A stretch of 64,000 bases of DNA from Vulcanimicrobiota bacterium. Its GTDB lineage: Bacteria; Vulcanimicrobiota; Xenobia; Xenobiales; JADMJV01. The DNA lies in NCBI GenBank assembly GCA_019637395.1, contig JAHBVR010000015.1, positions 124,001 to 188,000 on the forward strand, given 5' to 3'. Position numbers and translations under genes: made by a program. Shown piece after piece: positions 24,418-33,618 of this stretch (positions within the stretch are counted from its first letter, which is position 1; each line of letters begins with the position of its first letter). The notes under the pieces are model-generated. The model did no database searches, was not told the DNA's origin, and was given only the letters and a program-made list of their open reading frames with translations.

Positions 24418-25806
24418 TTACTCACCCGACTGGAAGTAAGCGACGGGAACGCCGGCTACTTCGCGCTCAATTTGACGTGACTTGGTCTCGGCCAGCTCCC
24501 AGTAAGGGAGAATCGGGAAGATGCGACAGAAGGTCGTCAGTCCGCCGATGACCCAGCCGAAGGTTCCCATCACGATGAAGAACTCGGTGGGGCTGATCGA
24601 GTAAGGCAGAATGTTGTAGTTCAGCTTGTTGTAGATTTCGAGACCGGGGATAATGATGACCACGCGCTCGAGATACATACAAATATTGACGATGATGGAC
24701 AGCACGAACATCGGGAAGATGCTGCGCCGGAATTCCTGGAAGGCCAGGCACATCAGCGGCACCACGAAGTTTCCGATGACCAGCATCCACCAGTGGGGAG
24801 CGTAGGCACCGAAAGCGTTGTAGTAGAGGTAATCCATTTTGTCCGCCTTATGGGCGTAGTAAGCGGGCAGGAAGTCGTTGAAGAACAGATAGGCCCAGGC
24901 CAGTCCCAGCACCAGCCAGACGCGACCCAGCATATCGTAATGCACCTGGGTGATCAGCAGTCGGAAAGACGGGTAGGTCCAGATTAGAATACACAGCATC
25001 GTGAACACGGCGGCGGTTCCTGAATAAAGAGCGCCTACGAAGAAGATGGGACCGAAGACCTCCGAGTGCCAACCGGGCACCACCTGCATCGCGAAGTCCC
25101 AAGATACAATGGTGTGCACCGAGATAACCACCGGGAGGATGATGACCGAGTAGAGAGCCGCGGCTTCCTTGACTCGTTTCCATTCCTCGGCGGTGCCGCG
25201 CCAACCCCAGCTCATCAGCGTGTAGACGGTGCGAATCCAGCCTTTCATACGCGGACGGGCGATGCCCAGGTCAGGCACCGTGGTTACGTAGAGAAAGATG
25301 ACCGACCCCGTCAGGTAAGTCGAAATCGCGAATACGTCCCAGACCAACATACTCTTGAAATTGGGCCACAAGAGACGGTGGTTGGGGAAGGGCAAACAGT
25401 AATAAGCAGCTTCGGTGCGGCCGACGTGAATCAGCGGGAACGAAGCGGCGGCCGGCAGGGTGAACAGAGTGATCACCTCGGCGACGCGCGTCACAGCGGA
25501 CTTCCATTCCGCTCCGCACAACCTTAGAAGTGCCGAAATCAAAGCTCCGGCGTGGGCTACACCAATCCAAAACACAAAGGTGATGATGAAGTAGCCCCAG
25601 TAGACGGGGATGTGCAGTCCGGTCACCCAGAAACCGCACAGAACCTGGCGAGCGAAGGCGACGCCAGCCGTCAGAACCATCAGGATACAAATCCCGATGA
25701 CGACGTTACTGCGCCAGCCCGAGCGCCCGATGGGCTCGAACGAGGCGTTATAGATCTCCGGAATGGAGATCTCCGCCGCGCGGAAGTTCAGATTCTCGTG
25801 GCTCAT
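24418..25806 (-). CDS. actC: Alternative complex III quinol-binding membrane subunit ActC (NrfD-like)
   Basis: 462 residues, polytopic, with about ten transmembrane helices, of the NrfD/PsrC superfamily. It starts by ATGA overlap with the Fe-S subunit gene. Recognisable stretches include FWIGVAHAGALISALLRL, the helix following ENLNFRAAEISIPEIY, and VISVHTIVSWDFAMQ. ActC together with the Fe-S subunit oxidises menaquinol in complexes that replace cytochrome bc1. A second NrfD-like subunit, ActF, normally follows ActE but is absent here, so ActC is the only large quinol-site candidate in this operon. Confidence 0.92.
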   Translation of the reverse strand: MSHENLNFRAAEISIPEIYNASFEPIGRSGWRSNVVIGICILMVLTAGVAFARQVLCGFWVTGLHIPVYWGYFIITFVFWIGVAHAGALISALLRLCGAEWKSAVTRVAEVITLFTLPAAASFPLIHVGRTEAAYYCLPFPNHRLLWPNFKSMLVWDVFAISTYLTGSVIFLYVTTVPDLGIARPRMKGWIRTVYTLMSWGWRGTAEEWKRVKEAAALYSVIILPVVISVHTIVSWDFAMQVVPGWHSEVFGPIFFVGALYSGTAAVFTMLCILIWTYPSFRLLITQVHYDMLGRVWLVLGLAWAYLFFNDFLPAYYAHKADKMDYLYYNAFGAYAPHWWMLVIGNFVVPLMCLAFQEFRRSIFPMFVLSIIVNICMYLERVVIIIPGLEIYNKLNYNILPYSISPTEFFIVMGTFGWVIGGLTTFCRIFPILPYWELAETKSRQIEREVAGVPVAYFQSGE

Positions 25807-26543
25807 GCGCCGAGCGCCTCCGAATTCTTCTCCGGACGCAGGTAAATGACGTTGGGAGCGGTGTGATATTCGACGTGGCCGATGCGGTAATTACGATGAG
25901 CGTGATGTTTCACCAGCTTGCTGATGGTGCTCTCCTCATCGTTCAGGTCGCCGAAAGTCAGGCAGCCGGCGCCGCAGCTCTGCACGCAGGCCGGGCGCAA
26001 CTCACCGTCCTCGGTGGGACGCTTGCTGACTTTGGCGTCGAGGTCGGCGCGACGGATGCGCTGCACGCACATGGTGCATTTCTCCATCACACCTTCATTG
26101 CGCACCGAGACGTCGGGGTTGAGCAACAACTCCATAGAGGGCGGCCACTTGGGCTGCACAAAGTTATACATACGCACGTGGTAGGGGCAGTTGTTCGCGC
26201 ACAGACGCGTGCCCACGCAACGGTTGTAAATCTGAGCGTTCAGACCGTCGTGCGTGCCCACGGCCGCGAACACCGGACAAACCGACTCACAAGGAGCCGA
26301 ACCGCAGTGTTGGCAGAGCATCGGCACGAACATCGTCTGAACGTTTGGATACTCGCCGTGGAACATGCGCTCGATGCGAATCCAATCCATCATGCGGCCC
26401 ATGGCGCTCTGCTCGGCTCCCACGGTCGCGATATTATTTTCGGAGCGGCAGGCCACCACGCAAGCTTTGCAGCCTGTGCAGCGGTCCGTATCCACTACCA
26501 TCCCCCACTGAACTACGCCCCAAGGGGGCTTTTCGTCAGCCAT
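25803..26543 (-). CDS. Alternative complex III iron-sulfur subunit (ActB C-terminal part as separate gene)
   Basis: 246 residues with four cysteine clusters of ferredoxin type: CTGCKACVVACRSEN, CQHCGSAPCESVCPV, CVGTRLCANNCPYH and CTMCVQRI with a later Cys pair (PACVQSCGAGC). In total these could ligate up to four Fe-S clusters, matching the Fe-S half of ActB. In many bacteria this half is fused to the molybdopterin-like half; here it is a separate gene. GGAG sits 6 nt before ATG 26543. It carries electrons between the quinol site and the cytochromes. Confidence 0.92.
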   Translation of the reverse strand: MADEKPPWGVVQWGMVVDTDRCTGCKACVVACRSENNIATVGAEQSAMGRMMDWIRIERMFHGEYPNVQTMFVPMLCQHCGSAPCESVCPVFAAVGTHDGLNAQIYNRCVGTRLCANNCPYHVRMYNFVQPKWPPSMELLLNPDVSVRNEGVMEKCTMCVQRIRRADLDAKVSKRPTEDGELRPACVQSCGAGCLTFGDLNDEESTISKLVKHHAHRNYRIGHVEYHTAPNVIYLRPEKNSEALGA

Positions 26544-26568
26544 ATTCTCTCCTTTTCGAGCGCTTCAG

Positions 26569-28833
26569 TTATTCAAAGGGCAGGATTTCACGCGGTAACA
26601 GGAACACGCGGATATCCATCGCCGTAATCATTTCAACTTTGTTTTCGGCATCTTTCTCGACCTTGACTTTGGTGCCGACCCAGCGTGGCTCACCACCCGC
26701 CGTCATCGTCGCCGGAATCTTGGTCAGGGGATTGATGCCCCCCTTGCTGTAGTTGGCGTTAGTCCAGCCGTAGCGTCCGAAGACCTTGCTGCCCAGACCG
26801 TAATTCAATCCGGACCAGCCCGAGTAATCGGGATTCTCCATTCCAACCGGGATACCGATGAAATCCTCGTGCATCGAGATGTTGGGCAAGGCCGGTCCGA
26901 CGATCGGTTTATCCACGCCCTCGACGGTGACTTTCACCACATCGTGACGTTTGATTCCATGGGCGTCGGCGAAGCGCTGGCTCATCTCGATATAGCCACC
27001 CCAAACGGCGGTGGTCATCGGGTCGGGCAACTCCTGCATCCAGGGCCGGTTGCCCAGGCTGCCGTCCTTCAGCGCCAGCGTGGCGATGGGGACCAGCACG
27101 GGGCCTTCCACAAAGAGGTCGGTCCAACCGGTGACCTGGGCAGGTTCAAGACCTTCGTAGGGATTGACGCCGGCCGGCGGCTTGCCGGGGTCCGGCAGCA
27201 GGCGGGGCGGAGTCACCACGCGATTTTTGTAGACGTCAAAAGCCAGCGATTCGGCCTTGTAGGAGCCACCGCGAGCCAACAGGGTTTCCCAGCGAGCTTC
27301 GTCGGCGTCGCCCTTGATCAGATCGTGGAAAGTCTTCCCCTTGGCGGCATTCTCGGGCGCGCCGGGGGGAATCACACCCAATCCGATGGGATCCCCCAGC
27401 TTGACGGCCGTCAAAATCGCGCCCAGTGAGCGGGCATTCTCCCAGTGGGGCCGAATGGCCGGCTGCTGCACGTTGTAAACGTCCAGACCGGCGCCGGTGA
27501 TGCGCTGGTCGCCGAAGTCTTCAATCCAGTTGAGGATAGGCACGACCGCCTTGGCCAGCCGGGTGGTTTCGTTAGCGAAGGTGGAGAAGACCACCAGCTC
27601 GCCGCCCTTGCCCAACTGCTCTTTGGCGTTGATGGAGGCCGGCATCAAACTGACGATGTCGACGTCGAAGACCCAAACGGCGCCGCAGTTGGTGCTGTCC
27701 AGATGCTTCATGGCTTCGGCCGTGTTGACGATAATGCCCTTGGGCACGCCGCCCTTGACGCCCAGCACGTTCTCCGGCTCCCAGGTTTCAATCGAACCGG
27801 TCAGCAGCTTTTGTAAGGAGTGGATGATGAACAGCGAGTCGACGCCATTGACGTAGTTGCCGGCATCGCTGTCAGCTACAATCAAAGGCTTTTTGGCCTT
27901 GAGCAGCTGCGCCGCCAGACGCTCGATCAAGCCGGCTTCCAGGCCCGAGGCCTCGGAGGCTTTCTCGAGGGAGATCTCCTTGGCCCAGGCGGGCCAGGCG
28001 GCACCGCCCTTCTTGGCGGCGATGAGGTTGCCGACGGCCAGCGCCACCCAGCCTTCCGCGCCGGGGCGCGTGGCCAGCCAACGGTCGGAATTGCCCGCGG
28101 TCATGTTGATACGCGAGGAAACCGAGACCAGCGTGCCGCGGTCGCGGCCGCGGCCCTGGCGAAACTCGCCGTAACCCCAACCGGAGCGAACGATGTTGTG
28201 GCCGAGAGCCAGCAAATCGCCGCCGAAAGTCACCGCATAGTCGGCGTCCTCGAAACGATAGAAGGGCAGCTCGGCCTTGCCGGTCAGCGCCTTCATCACC
28301 TGGCGCTCGGCCAGACGACCCGGGTAATCCAGCACCCAGATCTTGCCTTTGTTCTCCCTGGCCAGTTCGACCATCAGACCACCCAGCGTGCCGCCCAGCG
28401 AGCGGGTCACGAAGAGCGGCTGCTTGTCGGCCAGGCGAGCCTTGTCCAGGGTATTCTTATAGATTTCGGCCCAGTCGCGGGTCACCACTTTGTTAGCGGT
28501 GCCATCCCAGAAGGCATCCAGGCGACTGGGATGATAGGTTACCTGCAGACCCGAATGACCGCGGGCGCAGACGGCACCAAAACTGAGCGGATGTTCGGGA
28601 ATGCCTTCCATTTTGATGGCGCGGCCGTCAACCGTCTTGATGGCCACACCGCAGCCCCCATAACACTCTCCACAACTGGTTGCCCAGTAGAGAGGCTGGC
28701 CCGGAAGTGCGTATTCCGGCATGGCATACTGCGAGACGACCCCGTGCTCGACGTTGCGCTGGCAGGCCGTGAGCGACACGGCCGCCCCGGTCATCAGACC
28801 GCATTTGATAAAGTTACGACGTGAAAGTGACAC
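26569..28833 (-). CDS. actB: Alternative complex III subunit ActB, molybdopterin-oxidoreductase-like part
   Basis: 754 residues from GTG 28833, with GGAGG just upstream. The N-terminus is a twin-arginine signal (SRRNFIKCGLM) ending in a lipobox-like LTACQ, so it is exported folded and probably lipid-anchored. The rest has the molybdopterin-oxidoreductase fold (SCGECYGGCGVAIKTVDGRA near the N-terminus and many GGDLLALG-type loops). ActB proteins of this kind are not known to bind molybdopterin or do redox at that site; they scaffold the complex. This is the second gene of the operon, after ActA. Confidence 0.92.
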   Translation of the reverse strand: MSLSRRNFIKCGLMTGAAVSLTACQRNVEHGVVSQYAMPEYALPGQPLYWATSCGECYGGCGVAIKTVDGRAIKMEGIPEHPLSFGAVCARGHSGLQVTYHPSRLDAFWDGTANKVVTRDWAEIYKNTLDKARLADKQPLFVTRSLGGTLGGLMVELARENKGKIWVLDYPGRLAERQVMKALTGKAELPFYRFEDADYAVTFGGDLLALGHNIVRSGWGYGEFRQGRGRDRGTLVSVSSRINMTAGNSDRWLATRPGAEGWVALAVGNLIAAKKGGAAWPAWAKEISLEKASEASGLEAGLIERLAAQLLKAKKPLIVADSDAGNYVNGVDSLFIIHSLQKLLTGSIETWEPENVLGVKGGVPKGIIVNTAEAMKHLDSTNCGAVWVFDVDIVSLMPASINAKEQLGKGGELVVFSTFANETTRLAKAVVPILNWIEDFGDQRITGAGLDVYNVQQPAIRPHWENARSLGAILTAVKLGDPIGLGVIPPGAPENAAKGKTFHDLIKGDADEARWETLLARGGSYKAESLAFDVYKNRVVTPPRLLPDPGKPPAGVNPYEGLEPAQVTGWTDLFVEGPVLVPIATLALKDGSLGNRPWMQELPDPMTTAVWGGYIEMSQRFADAHGIKRHDVVKVTVEGVDKPIVGPALPNISMHEDFIGIPVGMENPDYSGWSGLNYGLGSKVFGRYGWTNANYSKGGINPLTKIPATMTAGGEPRWVGTKVKVEKDAENKVEMITAMDIRVFLLPREILPFE

Positions 28834-28845
28834 TGAATCCTCCGC

Positions 28846-29400
28846 CTAGTTGTGACAAACCGTGCAATCGGTGGGCGCATTTTTCTGACGATGACAGCCC
28901 ACGCACCAGCCCATATGGGGAACCTGGTTCATGGTGACGACTTTCATGTCTTCCACCTTGCCGTGGCACTCGACGCACTGCAGACCCGCGTTGATGTGGG
29001 CCTTATGCGGAAACTTGACATGCTCGGGCATGTCGTAAACCTTGTACCACTTGATTTCTTTCTTGGTCTCGACGTAGTCCTTGAGCAGGCGCTGCACATC
29101 GGGACGGTCGATCACGTTGGCATTCGGGTCGACCGAGCTCTTGCCCATCAAATTCTGGTGACAGGCCCAGCAGTCAGACACCGAAGGCACGCCGGCCATA
29201 TGGCCTTTGTCGGTGCCGCGGTGACAATACTTACAATCAATCTGCCGCGTCCCCGCGTGCACATTGTGGGGAAACGGGAACGGCTGCTCCTTCACGCGCC
29301 AACTGAACTTATAGACCGCGAAAAACGTGATCATCAGGGCGACGGGAGCGATCAGGACAAGCGTCCTGATGCTGGCCAATAATCTCTGCTCTGGTGCCAT
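28846..29400 (-). CDS. actA: Alternative complex III pentahaem cytochrome c ActA
   Basis: 184 residues with one N-terminal membrane helix (LIAPVALMITFFAVYKFSW) and five CxxCH haem sites: CKYCH, CWACH, CVECH, CVGCH and CTVCH. This is the ActA pattern. It passes electrons from the Fe-S subunit to the monohaem ActE-like domain and on to soluble carriers or an oxidase. GGAG precedes ATG 29400. It is the promoter-proximal gene. No terminal oxidase genes lie within the window next to the operon. Confidence 0.95.
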   Translation of the reverse strand: MAPEQRLLASIRTLVLIAPVALMITFFAVYKFSWRVKEQPFPFPHNVHAGTRQIDCKYCHRGTDKGHMAGVPSVSDCWACHQNLMGKSSVDPNANVIDRPDVQRLLKDYVETKKEIKWYKVYDMPEHVKFPHKAHINAGLQCVECHGKVEDMKVVTMNQVPHMGWCVGCHRQKNAPTDCTVCHN

Positions 29401-29449
29401 TTCTGACCTCTACTCCTTATGTGTGTAGGGAATTTTCAACCCCTACGGA

Positions 29450-29467
29450 CCGGCACAGTGGTGCCGG
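29450..29467. promoter_or_regulatory. Hairpin in the act operon leader
   Basis: A perfect 7-bp stem CCGGCAC / GTGCCGG around AGTG, about 50 nt before ActA, in a 207-nt gap. It has no T-run, so it is not a terminator. It may be an mRNA 5' element or a symmetric operator. No other structure was found in the gap apart from a C-rich run near fumC. Confidence 0.35.
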
Positions 29468-29607
29468 AAACTTTGTGAAAAATTTCTCAAAGGCCCTTTT
29501 ACAAGAGGCCCCTTACTCCTTCTGCGTTAAACACCGGTGAATCTTGAGTCTTTTACTCAAAATAACCAGAAATTCAGGAGGAGGCGGAGCCCCCCCCCTG
29601 AGCCCCC

Positions 29608-31014
29608 CTATATTCCCGGAAAGCACATCTTCCGAGGCTGTAGCGCCTCGTCAAATTCCGCTTCGGTGAGCAACTTCAACTCCAAACAAACCTGCTTGAG
29701 GTTCTTCTTTTCCTTGTGGGCCTGCTTGGCCACCTTGGCGGCCGTGTCGTAGCCGATCTTGGGCGCCAGCGCCGTGACCAGCATCAGCGAGTCGCGCACA
29801 TAAGCTCCAATCACCTCTTCATCGGCCTCGATACCCACAGCACAATGGTCGGCAAAAGAGTGACAGGTATCGCACAGCAGTCGAACACTATGTAAAAAAT
29901 TATGGATGATGACCGGTTTAAAGACATTCAATTCGAAATTGCCCTGGGAGCCGGCAAAGCCAATGGCGGCGTCGTTGCCCATCACCTGCACGGCCACCAT
30001 GGTCATGGCCTCCGACTGAGTGGGGTTGACCTTGCCCGGCATGATCGAGGAGCCGGGCTCATTCTCCGGCAAAACCAGCTCGCCCAGACCGCAACGCGGA
30101 CCGGAGGCCAACCAGCGAATATCGTTGGCGATTTTCATGAGCGAGCAGGCCAGCGTTTTCAAGGCGCCGCTGGCCATGACCAGCGGGTCGTGCGAAGCCA
30201 GTCCTGCGAATTTGTTGGGCGCCGTCACGAACGGCAAACCGCTGATGGCGGCAATGCGTTCAGCAACCTTAACAGCGAAGTCCGGGTGCGAATTCAGACC
30301 GGTCCCCACCGCCGTGCCTCCGGCCGCTAATTCGTACAGGTGAGGCAATACGGACTCGAGCCGCACCAGGTTCTGGTCCAACATCGCCACAAAGCCGCCG
30401 AACTCCTGACCCATGGTCAGCGGCACGGCGTCCTGCAAATGGGTGCGCCCTATCTTTACAATGTGGTCAAACCTGGTCTGCTTGGAAGCCAGCACATCGC
30501 GCAAGTGCTTGACGGCGGGAATCAGTTTTTTAACCATCACCTCCACAGCCGCGATGTGCATGGCGGTGGGAAAGGTGTCGTTGGAAGACTGGCTCATATT
30601 GACGTGATCGTTGGGATGAACGGGCTTCTTGGAACCCATCTGCCCGCCGGCCAGCTCGATGGCCCGGTTGGAGATCACCTCGTTGGTATTCATATTGGTC
30701 TGGGTGCCCGAACCTGTCTGCCAGATGCGTAGCGGAAAGTGCTCGTCCAACTTGTTCTCGATGACCTCGTTGGCGGCTTTGACGATCAGGTCTTTCAGGT
30801 CTGGTTTGAGCAATCCCAGTTCCGAGTTCACCTCGGCGGCCGATCTCTTAAGAATTCCGAAAGCGCGGATCAACACCGGCGGCATGGTATCTTCGCCGAT
30901 ATTAAAATACTTGAGCGAACGCTGCGTCTGCGCCCCCCAATACCGATCGCTGGCGACCTCAATCGTTCCCATGGTATCCGATTCCTGGCGCACTTGCACT
31001 GTCTGCGTACTCAT
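29608..31014 (-). CDS. fumC: Fumarate hydratase, class II
   Basis: 468 residues; an iron-independent, homotetrameric enzyme that interconverts fumarate and malate in the TCA cycle. Family signatures are [14 protein letters not shown] (about 105-118), [20 protein letters not shown] (substrate site), and [16 protein letters not shown] (active-site loop with the catalytic Ser). Fumarase is distinguished from aspartase by the fumarase-type N-terminus ([20 protein letters not shown]). GGAGG lies 6 nt before ATG 31014. It is single, with no neighbouring TCA gene. Confidence 0.93.
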   Translation of the reverse strand: MSTQTVQVRQESDTMGTIEVASDRYWGAQTQRSLKYFNIGEDTMPPVLIRAFGILKRSAAEVNSELGLLKPDLKDLIVKAANEVIENKLDEHFPLRIWQTGSGTQTNMNTNEVISNRAIELAGGQMGSKKPVHPNDHVNMSQSSNDTFPTAMHIAAVEVMVKKLIPAVKHLRDVLASKQTRFDHIVKIGRTHLQDAVPLTMGQEFGGFVAMLDQNLVRLESVLPHLYELAAGGTAVGTGLNSHPDFAVKVAERIAAISGLPFVTAPNKFAGLASHDPLVMASGALKTLACSLMKIANDIRWLASGPRCGLGELVLPENEPGSSIMPGKVNPTQSEAMTMVAVQVMGNDAAIGFAGSQGNFELNVFKPVIIHNFLHSVRLLCDTCHSFADHCAVGIEADEEVIGAYVRDSLMLVTALAPKIGYDTAAKVAKQAHKEKKNLKQVCLELKLLTEAEFDEALQPRKMCFPGI

Positions 31015-31131
31015 AACAAACCTCCGGCGGTCACAAACTGTGCCGGCCGTTTCTTTTCCAAAGGGAGAGGGACCTGCGTACGTTCGGCACCCCAGCAGGG
31101 GTTTGAATTAGTGTCGAGTATACTCTAAGCC

Positions 31132-31584
31132 ATGATGACTACTATCGATGAATCGATCCTCAATCATTTCGGCGACGAGTATCAGGGCATTCCCCTTACT
31201 CTTCAGGCTCTGGGCGACAGGCAATGGCTGGTCGTGCTGCAGGCCCGCCCCGCCGCTCGTCTTCGACTCAGCGCTGAAAGCGACTTCACCAAACAGCTCG
31301 ACAAAATGGGCATCTCCGATGAAACCAAAATCGGTGACCCGCAACTGGACGACAATTATGTGATTCGCGCCGAATCCACCGAGGCCCGAGAACTCCTGGC
31401 CAACCCCCAGGTGCGCCACGCCCTGACCGCTCTGACTCCTTTCGTGGAACTGGAACTCACCCACAAGGAATACCGTCTCATCAAGGACGGTGTTCAGCCC
31501 ACCCCGCAGGCCCTCGAGAGCCTGCTGACTCCCTTCCACCAACTGGTGGAGGCGACCAAAGGCCCGGAGGGGTCCTTCGAATAG
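31132..31584 (+). CDS. Conserved hypothetical protein
   Basis: 150 residues, soluble, no signal peptide. It contains the pattern 'IGDPQLDDNYVIRAESTEARELLANPQV', which I have seen as a recurring motif in small uncharacterised bacterial proteins, plus a C-terminal helix. The function is unknown. It precedes the M13 peptidase gene by 18 nt, so the two may be cotranscribed. Confidence 0.55.
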   Translation: MMTTIDESILNHFGDEYQGIPLTLQALGDRQWLVVLQARPAARLRLSAESDFTKQLDKMGISDETKIGDPQLDDNYVIRAESTEARELLANPQVRHALTALTPFVELELTHKEYRLIKDGVQPTPQALESLLTPFHQLVEATKGPEGSFE

Positions 31585-31602
31585 AGCGCGAACGCGGGGG
31601 GC

Positions 31603-33618
31603 ATGACCCACCCACTCTTTTCGCGCAAGAGCCTGGCCGCCGTGGCCCTGGCTCTTTTTGCTTGTAGCGCCCTCCACGCTGAACCCTCCCAAAGCGGCCT
31701 CGACCTCAACAATCTGGATCGCACCGCCAATCCCGCTCAGGACTTCTTCCAGTACGCCAACGGCGGCTGGCTTAAAGCCAACCCGATCCCCGCCGACAAG
31801 CCGCGCTGGGGCACTTTTAATAAGTTGCTCGAAGAGAATCAGGACAAGCTTCATGCGATCCTGGAAGAGCAGGCCAGGACCCCTACCGACGCCGAAGGCC
31901 AGAAGCTGGGCGATTTCTACATGTCCGGCATGACCGAGCCAGGCCAGCAAGCCGGTAAGGCGCTGGTCACCAAGCAGCTCAACGAGCTCAACCAAAGCAA
32001 AGACCTGCAGGCTTTCATCACCTACCAGCACCGCCATGCCAACCATCCCCTCTTCAGCTTCGGTTCGGCCCAGGACTCCAAAGACAGCAGCCTGGTGATC
32101 GGCCAGCTCGGCCAGGCCGGCCTGGGCTTACCCGATTGCGAGTATTACACGCGCAACGACGAAAAGTCGGTCAAAATCCGCACTCAGTACCAGGTTTTTC
32201 TTCAGCAAGTCTTCGAAAAGTGGGGCGACGCTCCGGCGCTGGCTCAGAAAAAGGCCAAACAAGTCTTTGAGCTGGAAACCAAACTCGCCAGGGCCAGCAT
32301 GACGATGGTGGAACAGCGCGATCCGAAGGCCACCTATCACCCGGTCAGCCTGGCTCAGTTGCAGAAGGAAGCCCCTGGCTTCAACTGGGCTGCCTACTTC
32401 AAGGCCATGGGCGCCCCGCCACTCAAGACGATCAACGTTTCCTCGCCCAAGTACTTCAAGCAAATGGGCAAGATCTGGAAAGCCACTCCGCTGGAGGCCC
32501 AGAAAGCCTACCTGCAATGGCACGTCTTAAAAAGCTCGGCCGACTACCTCACCGAAGATTGGTCGCAGCTCCATTTCAGCTTCTACGGCAAGACCCTGAC
32601 CGGCGCTCTGGAGATGAGCCAGCGCTGGCGCCGCGTGGTCAAAGAAATTGACGGCGATATGGGGTTTGCCCTGGGCCATAAGTACGTCGACCAGCACTTT
32701 CCTCCGGCCGCCAAGGCCAAGGTGGAAGACATGCTCAAGAACATCCGCAAGGCCCTGGCTACCACCATCGATCAACTGGAGTGGATGACCCCCGAAACCA
32801 AGCAAGCCGCCCAGGAGAAGTTGGCCAGTTTCCACCAGAAGATCGGTTACCCCGACAAGTGGCGCGACTACAGTTCTCTGAAAATTACCCGCGACAACTA
32901 TCTGGCCAACGTGGAGAACTCGGACGCCTATGAAGTGCAGCGTGACCTGCGCAAAATCGGACAACCGATGGACCACAACGAGTGGTACATGTCGCCGCCC
33001 ACCGTCAACGCCTACTATGACCCTCAGAATAATGAGATCGTCTTTCCGGCCGGCATTCTGCAGCCACCTTTCTTCTCGATGGAGGCTGACGACTCGGTCA
33101 ATTACGGGGCCCTGGGCGTGGTCATCGGCCACGAAATCACCCATGGCTTTGATGACCAGGGCGCTCAGTTCGATCCCAAAGGCAACCTGCGCAACTGGTG
33201 GAAACCTAGCGACCTGGAAAAATTCCAGGCCCTCTCCCAGGCCATCGTCGATCAATTCAGCGGTTACGAAGTGGCCCCCGGCCTTTTTATTCAGGGCAAG
33301 CTGGTGGTGGGCGAAAGCATTGCCGACCTGGGCGGGCTGAAATTGGCCTGGCAGGCCTATCAGGATTCCCAGGCGGGCAAAACCCCGCAGACCTTAGATG
33401 GCTTCACTCCCGAGCAACGCTTCTTCCTGGCCTATGCCCGTATCTGGGCCATGAATATGCGCGACGAGTACGTGCGTCTCCAGGTGAATACCGACCCCCA
33501 TCCCAACCCGCGCTTCCGGGTCAACGGGCCGCTCTCCAATCTGCCGGAGTTCCAGAAAGCCTTCCAAATTCCGGACAACTCGCCCATGGTGCGTAACCCG
33601 CGCAACCGCGTATGGTAA
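31603..33618 (+). CDS. pepO: Exported M13-family (neprilysin/PepO-like) zinc metallopeptidase
   Basis: 671 residues. It has a signal peptide (SLAAVALALFACSALHA) and then the mature M13 start, NLDRTANPAQDFFQYANGGW. Zinc site GHEITHGFDD (HExxH) is followed by GESIADLGGLKLAW (ExxAD, third ligand), preceded by NAYYDPQNNEIVFPAGIL (substrate binding). The C-terminus VRNPRNRVW corresponds to the family's final CxVW. These enzymes cut peptides of limited size outside the cytoplasm. It overlaps the next gene by 7 nt. Confidence 0.92.
   Translation: MTHPLFSRKSLAAVALALFACSALHAEPSQSGLDLNNLDRTANPAQDFFQYANGGWLKANPIPADKPRWGTFNKLLEENQDKLHAILEEQARTPTDAEGQKLGDFYMSGMTEPGQQAGKALVTKQLNELNQSKDLQAFITYQHRHANHPLFSFGSAQDSKDSSLVIGQLGQAGLGLPDCEYYTRNDEKSVKIRTQYQVFLQQVFEKWGDAPALAQKKAKQVFELETKLARASMTMVEQRDPKATYHPVSLAQLQKEAPGFNWAAYFKAMGAPPLKTINVSSPKYFKQMGKIWKATPLEAQKAYLQWHVLKSSADYLTEDWSQLHFSFYGKTLTGALEMSQRWRRVVKEIDGDMGFALGHKYVDQHFPPAAKAKVEDMLKNIRKALATTIDQLEWMTPETKQAAQEKLASFHQKIGYPDKWRDYSSLKITRDNYLANVENSDAYEVQRDLRKIGQPMDHNEWYMSPPTVNAYYDPQNNEIVFPAGILQPPFFSMEADDSVNYGALGVVIGHEITHGFDDQGAQFDPKGNLRNWWKPSDLEKFQALSQAIVDQFSGYEVAPGLFIQGKLVVGESIADLGGLKLAWQAYQDSQAGKTPQTLDGFTPEQRFFLAYARIWAMNMRDEYVRLQVNTDPHPNPRFRVNGPLSNLPEFQKAFQIPDNSPMVRNPRNRVW

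Noticed and set aside
23110-24480. 456-codon + strand frame over the ActD-ActE gene
   Set aside because: Shadow of the opposite strand; His/Arg/Gly-rich product without family, against a well-supported cytochrome gene.
27820-28824. 334-codon + strand frame over actB
   Set aside because: Antisense to actB, no start site or recognisable domain.
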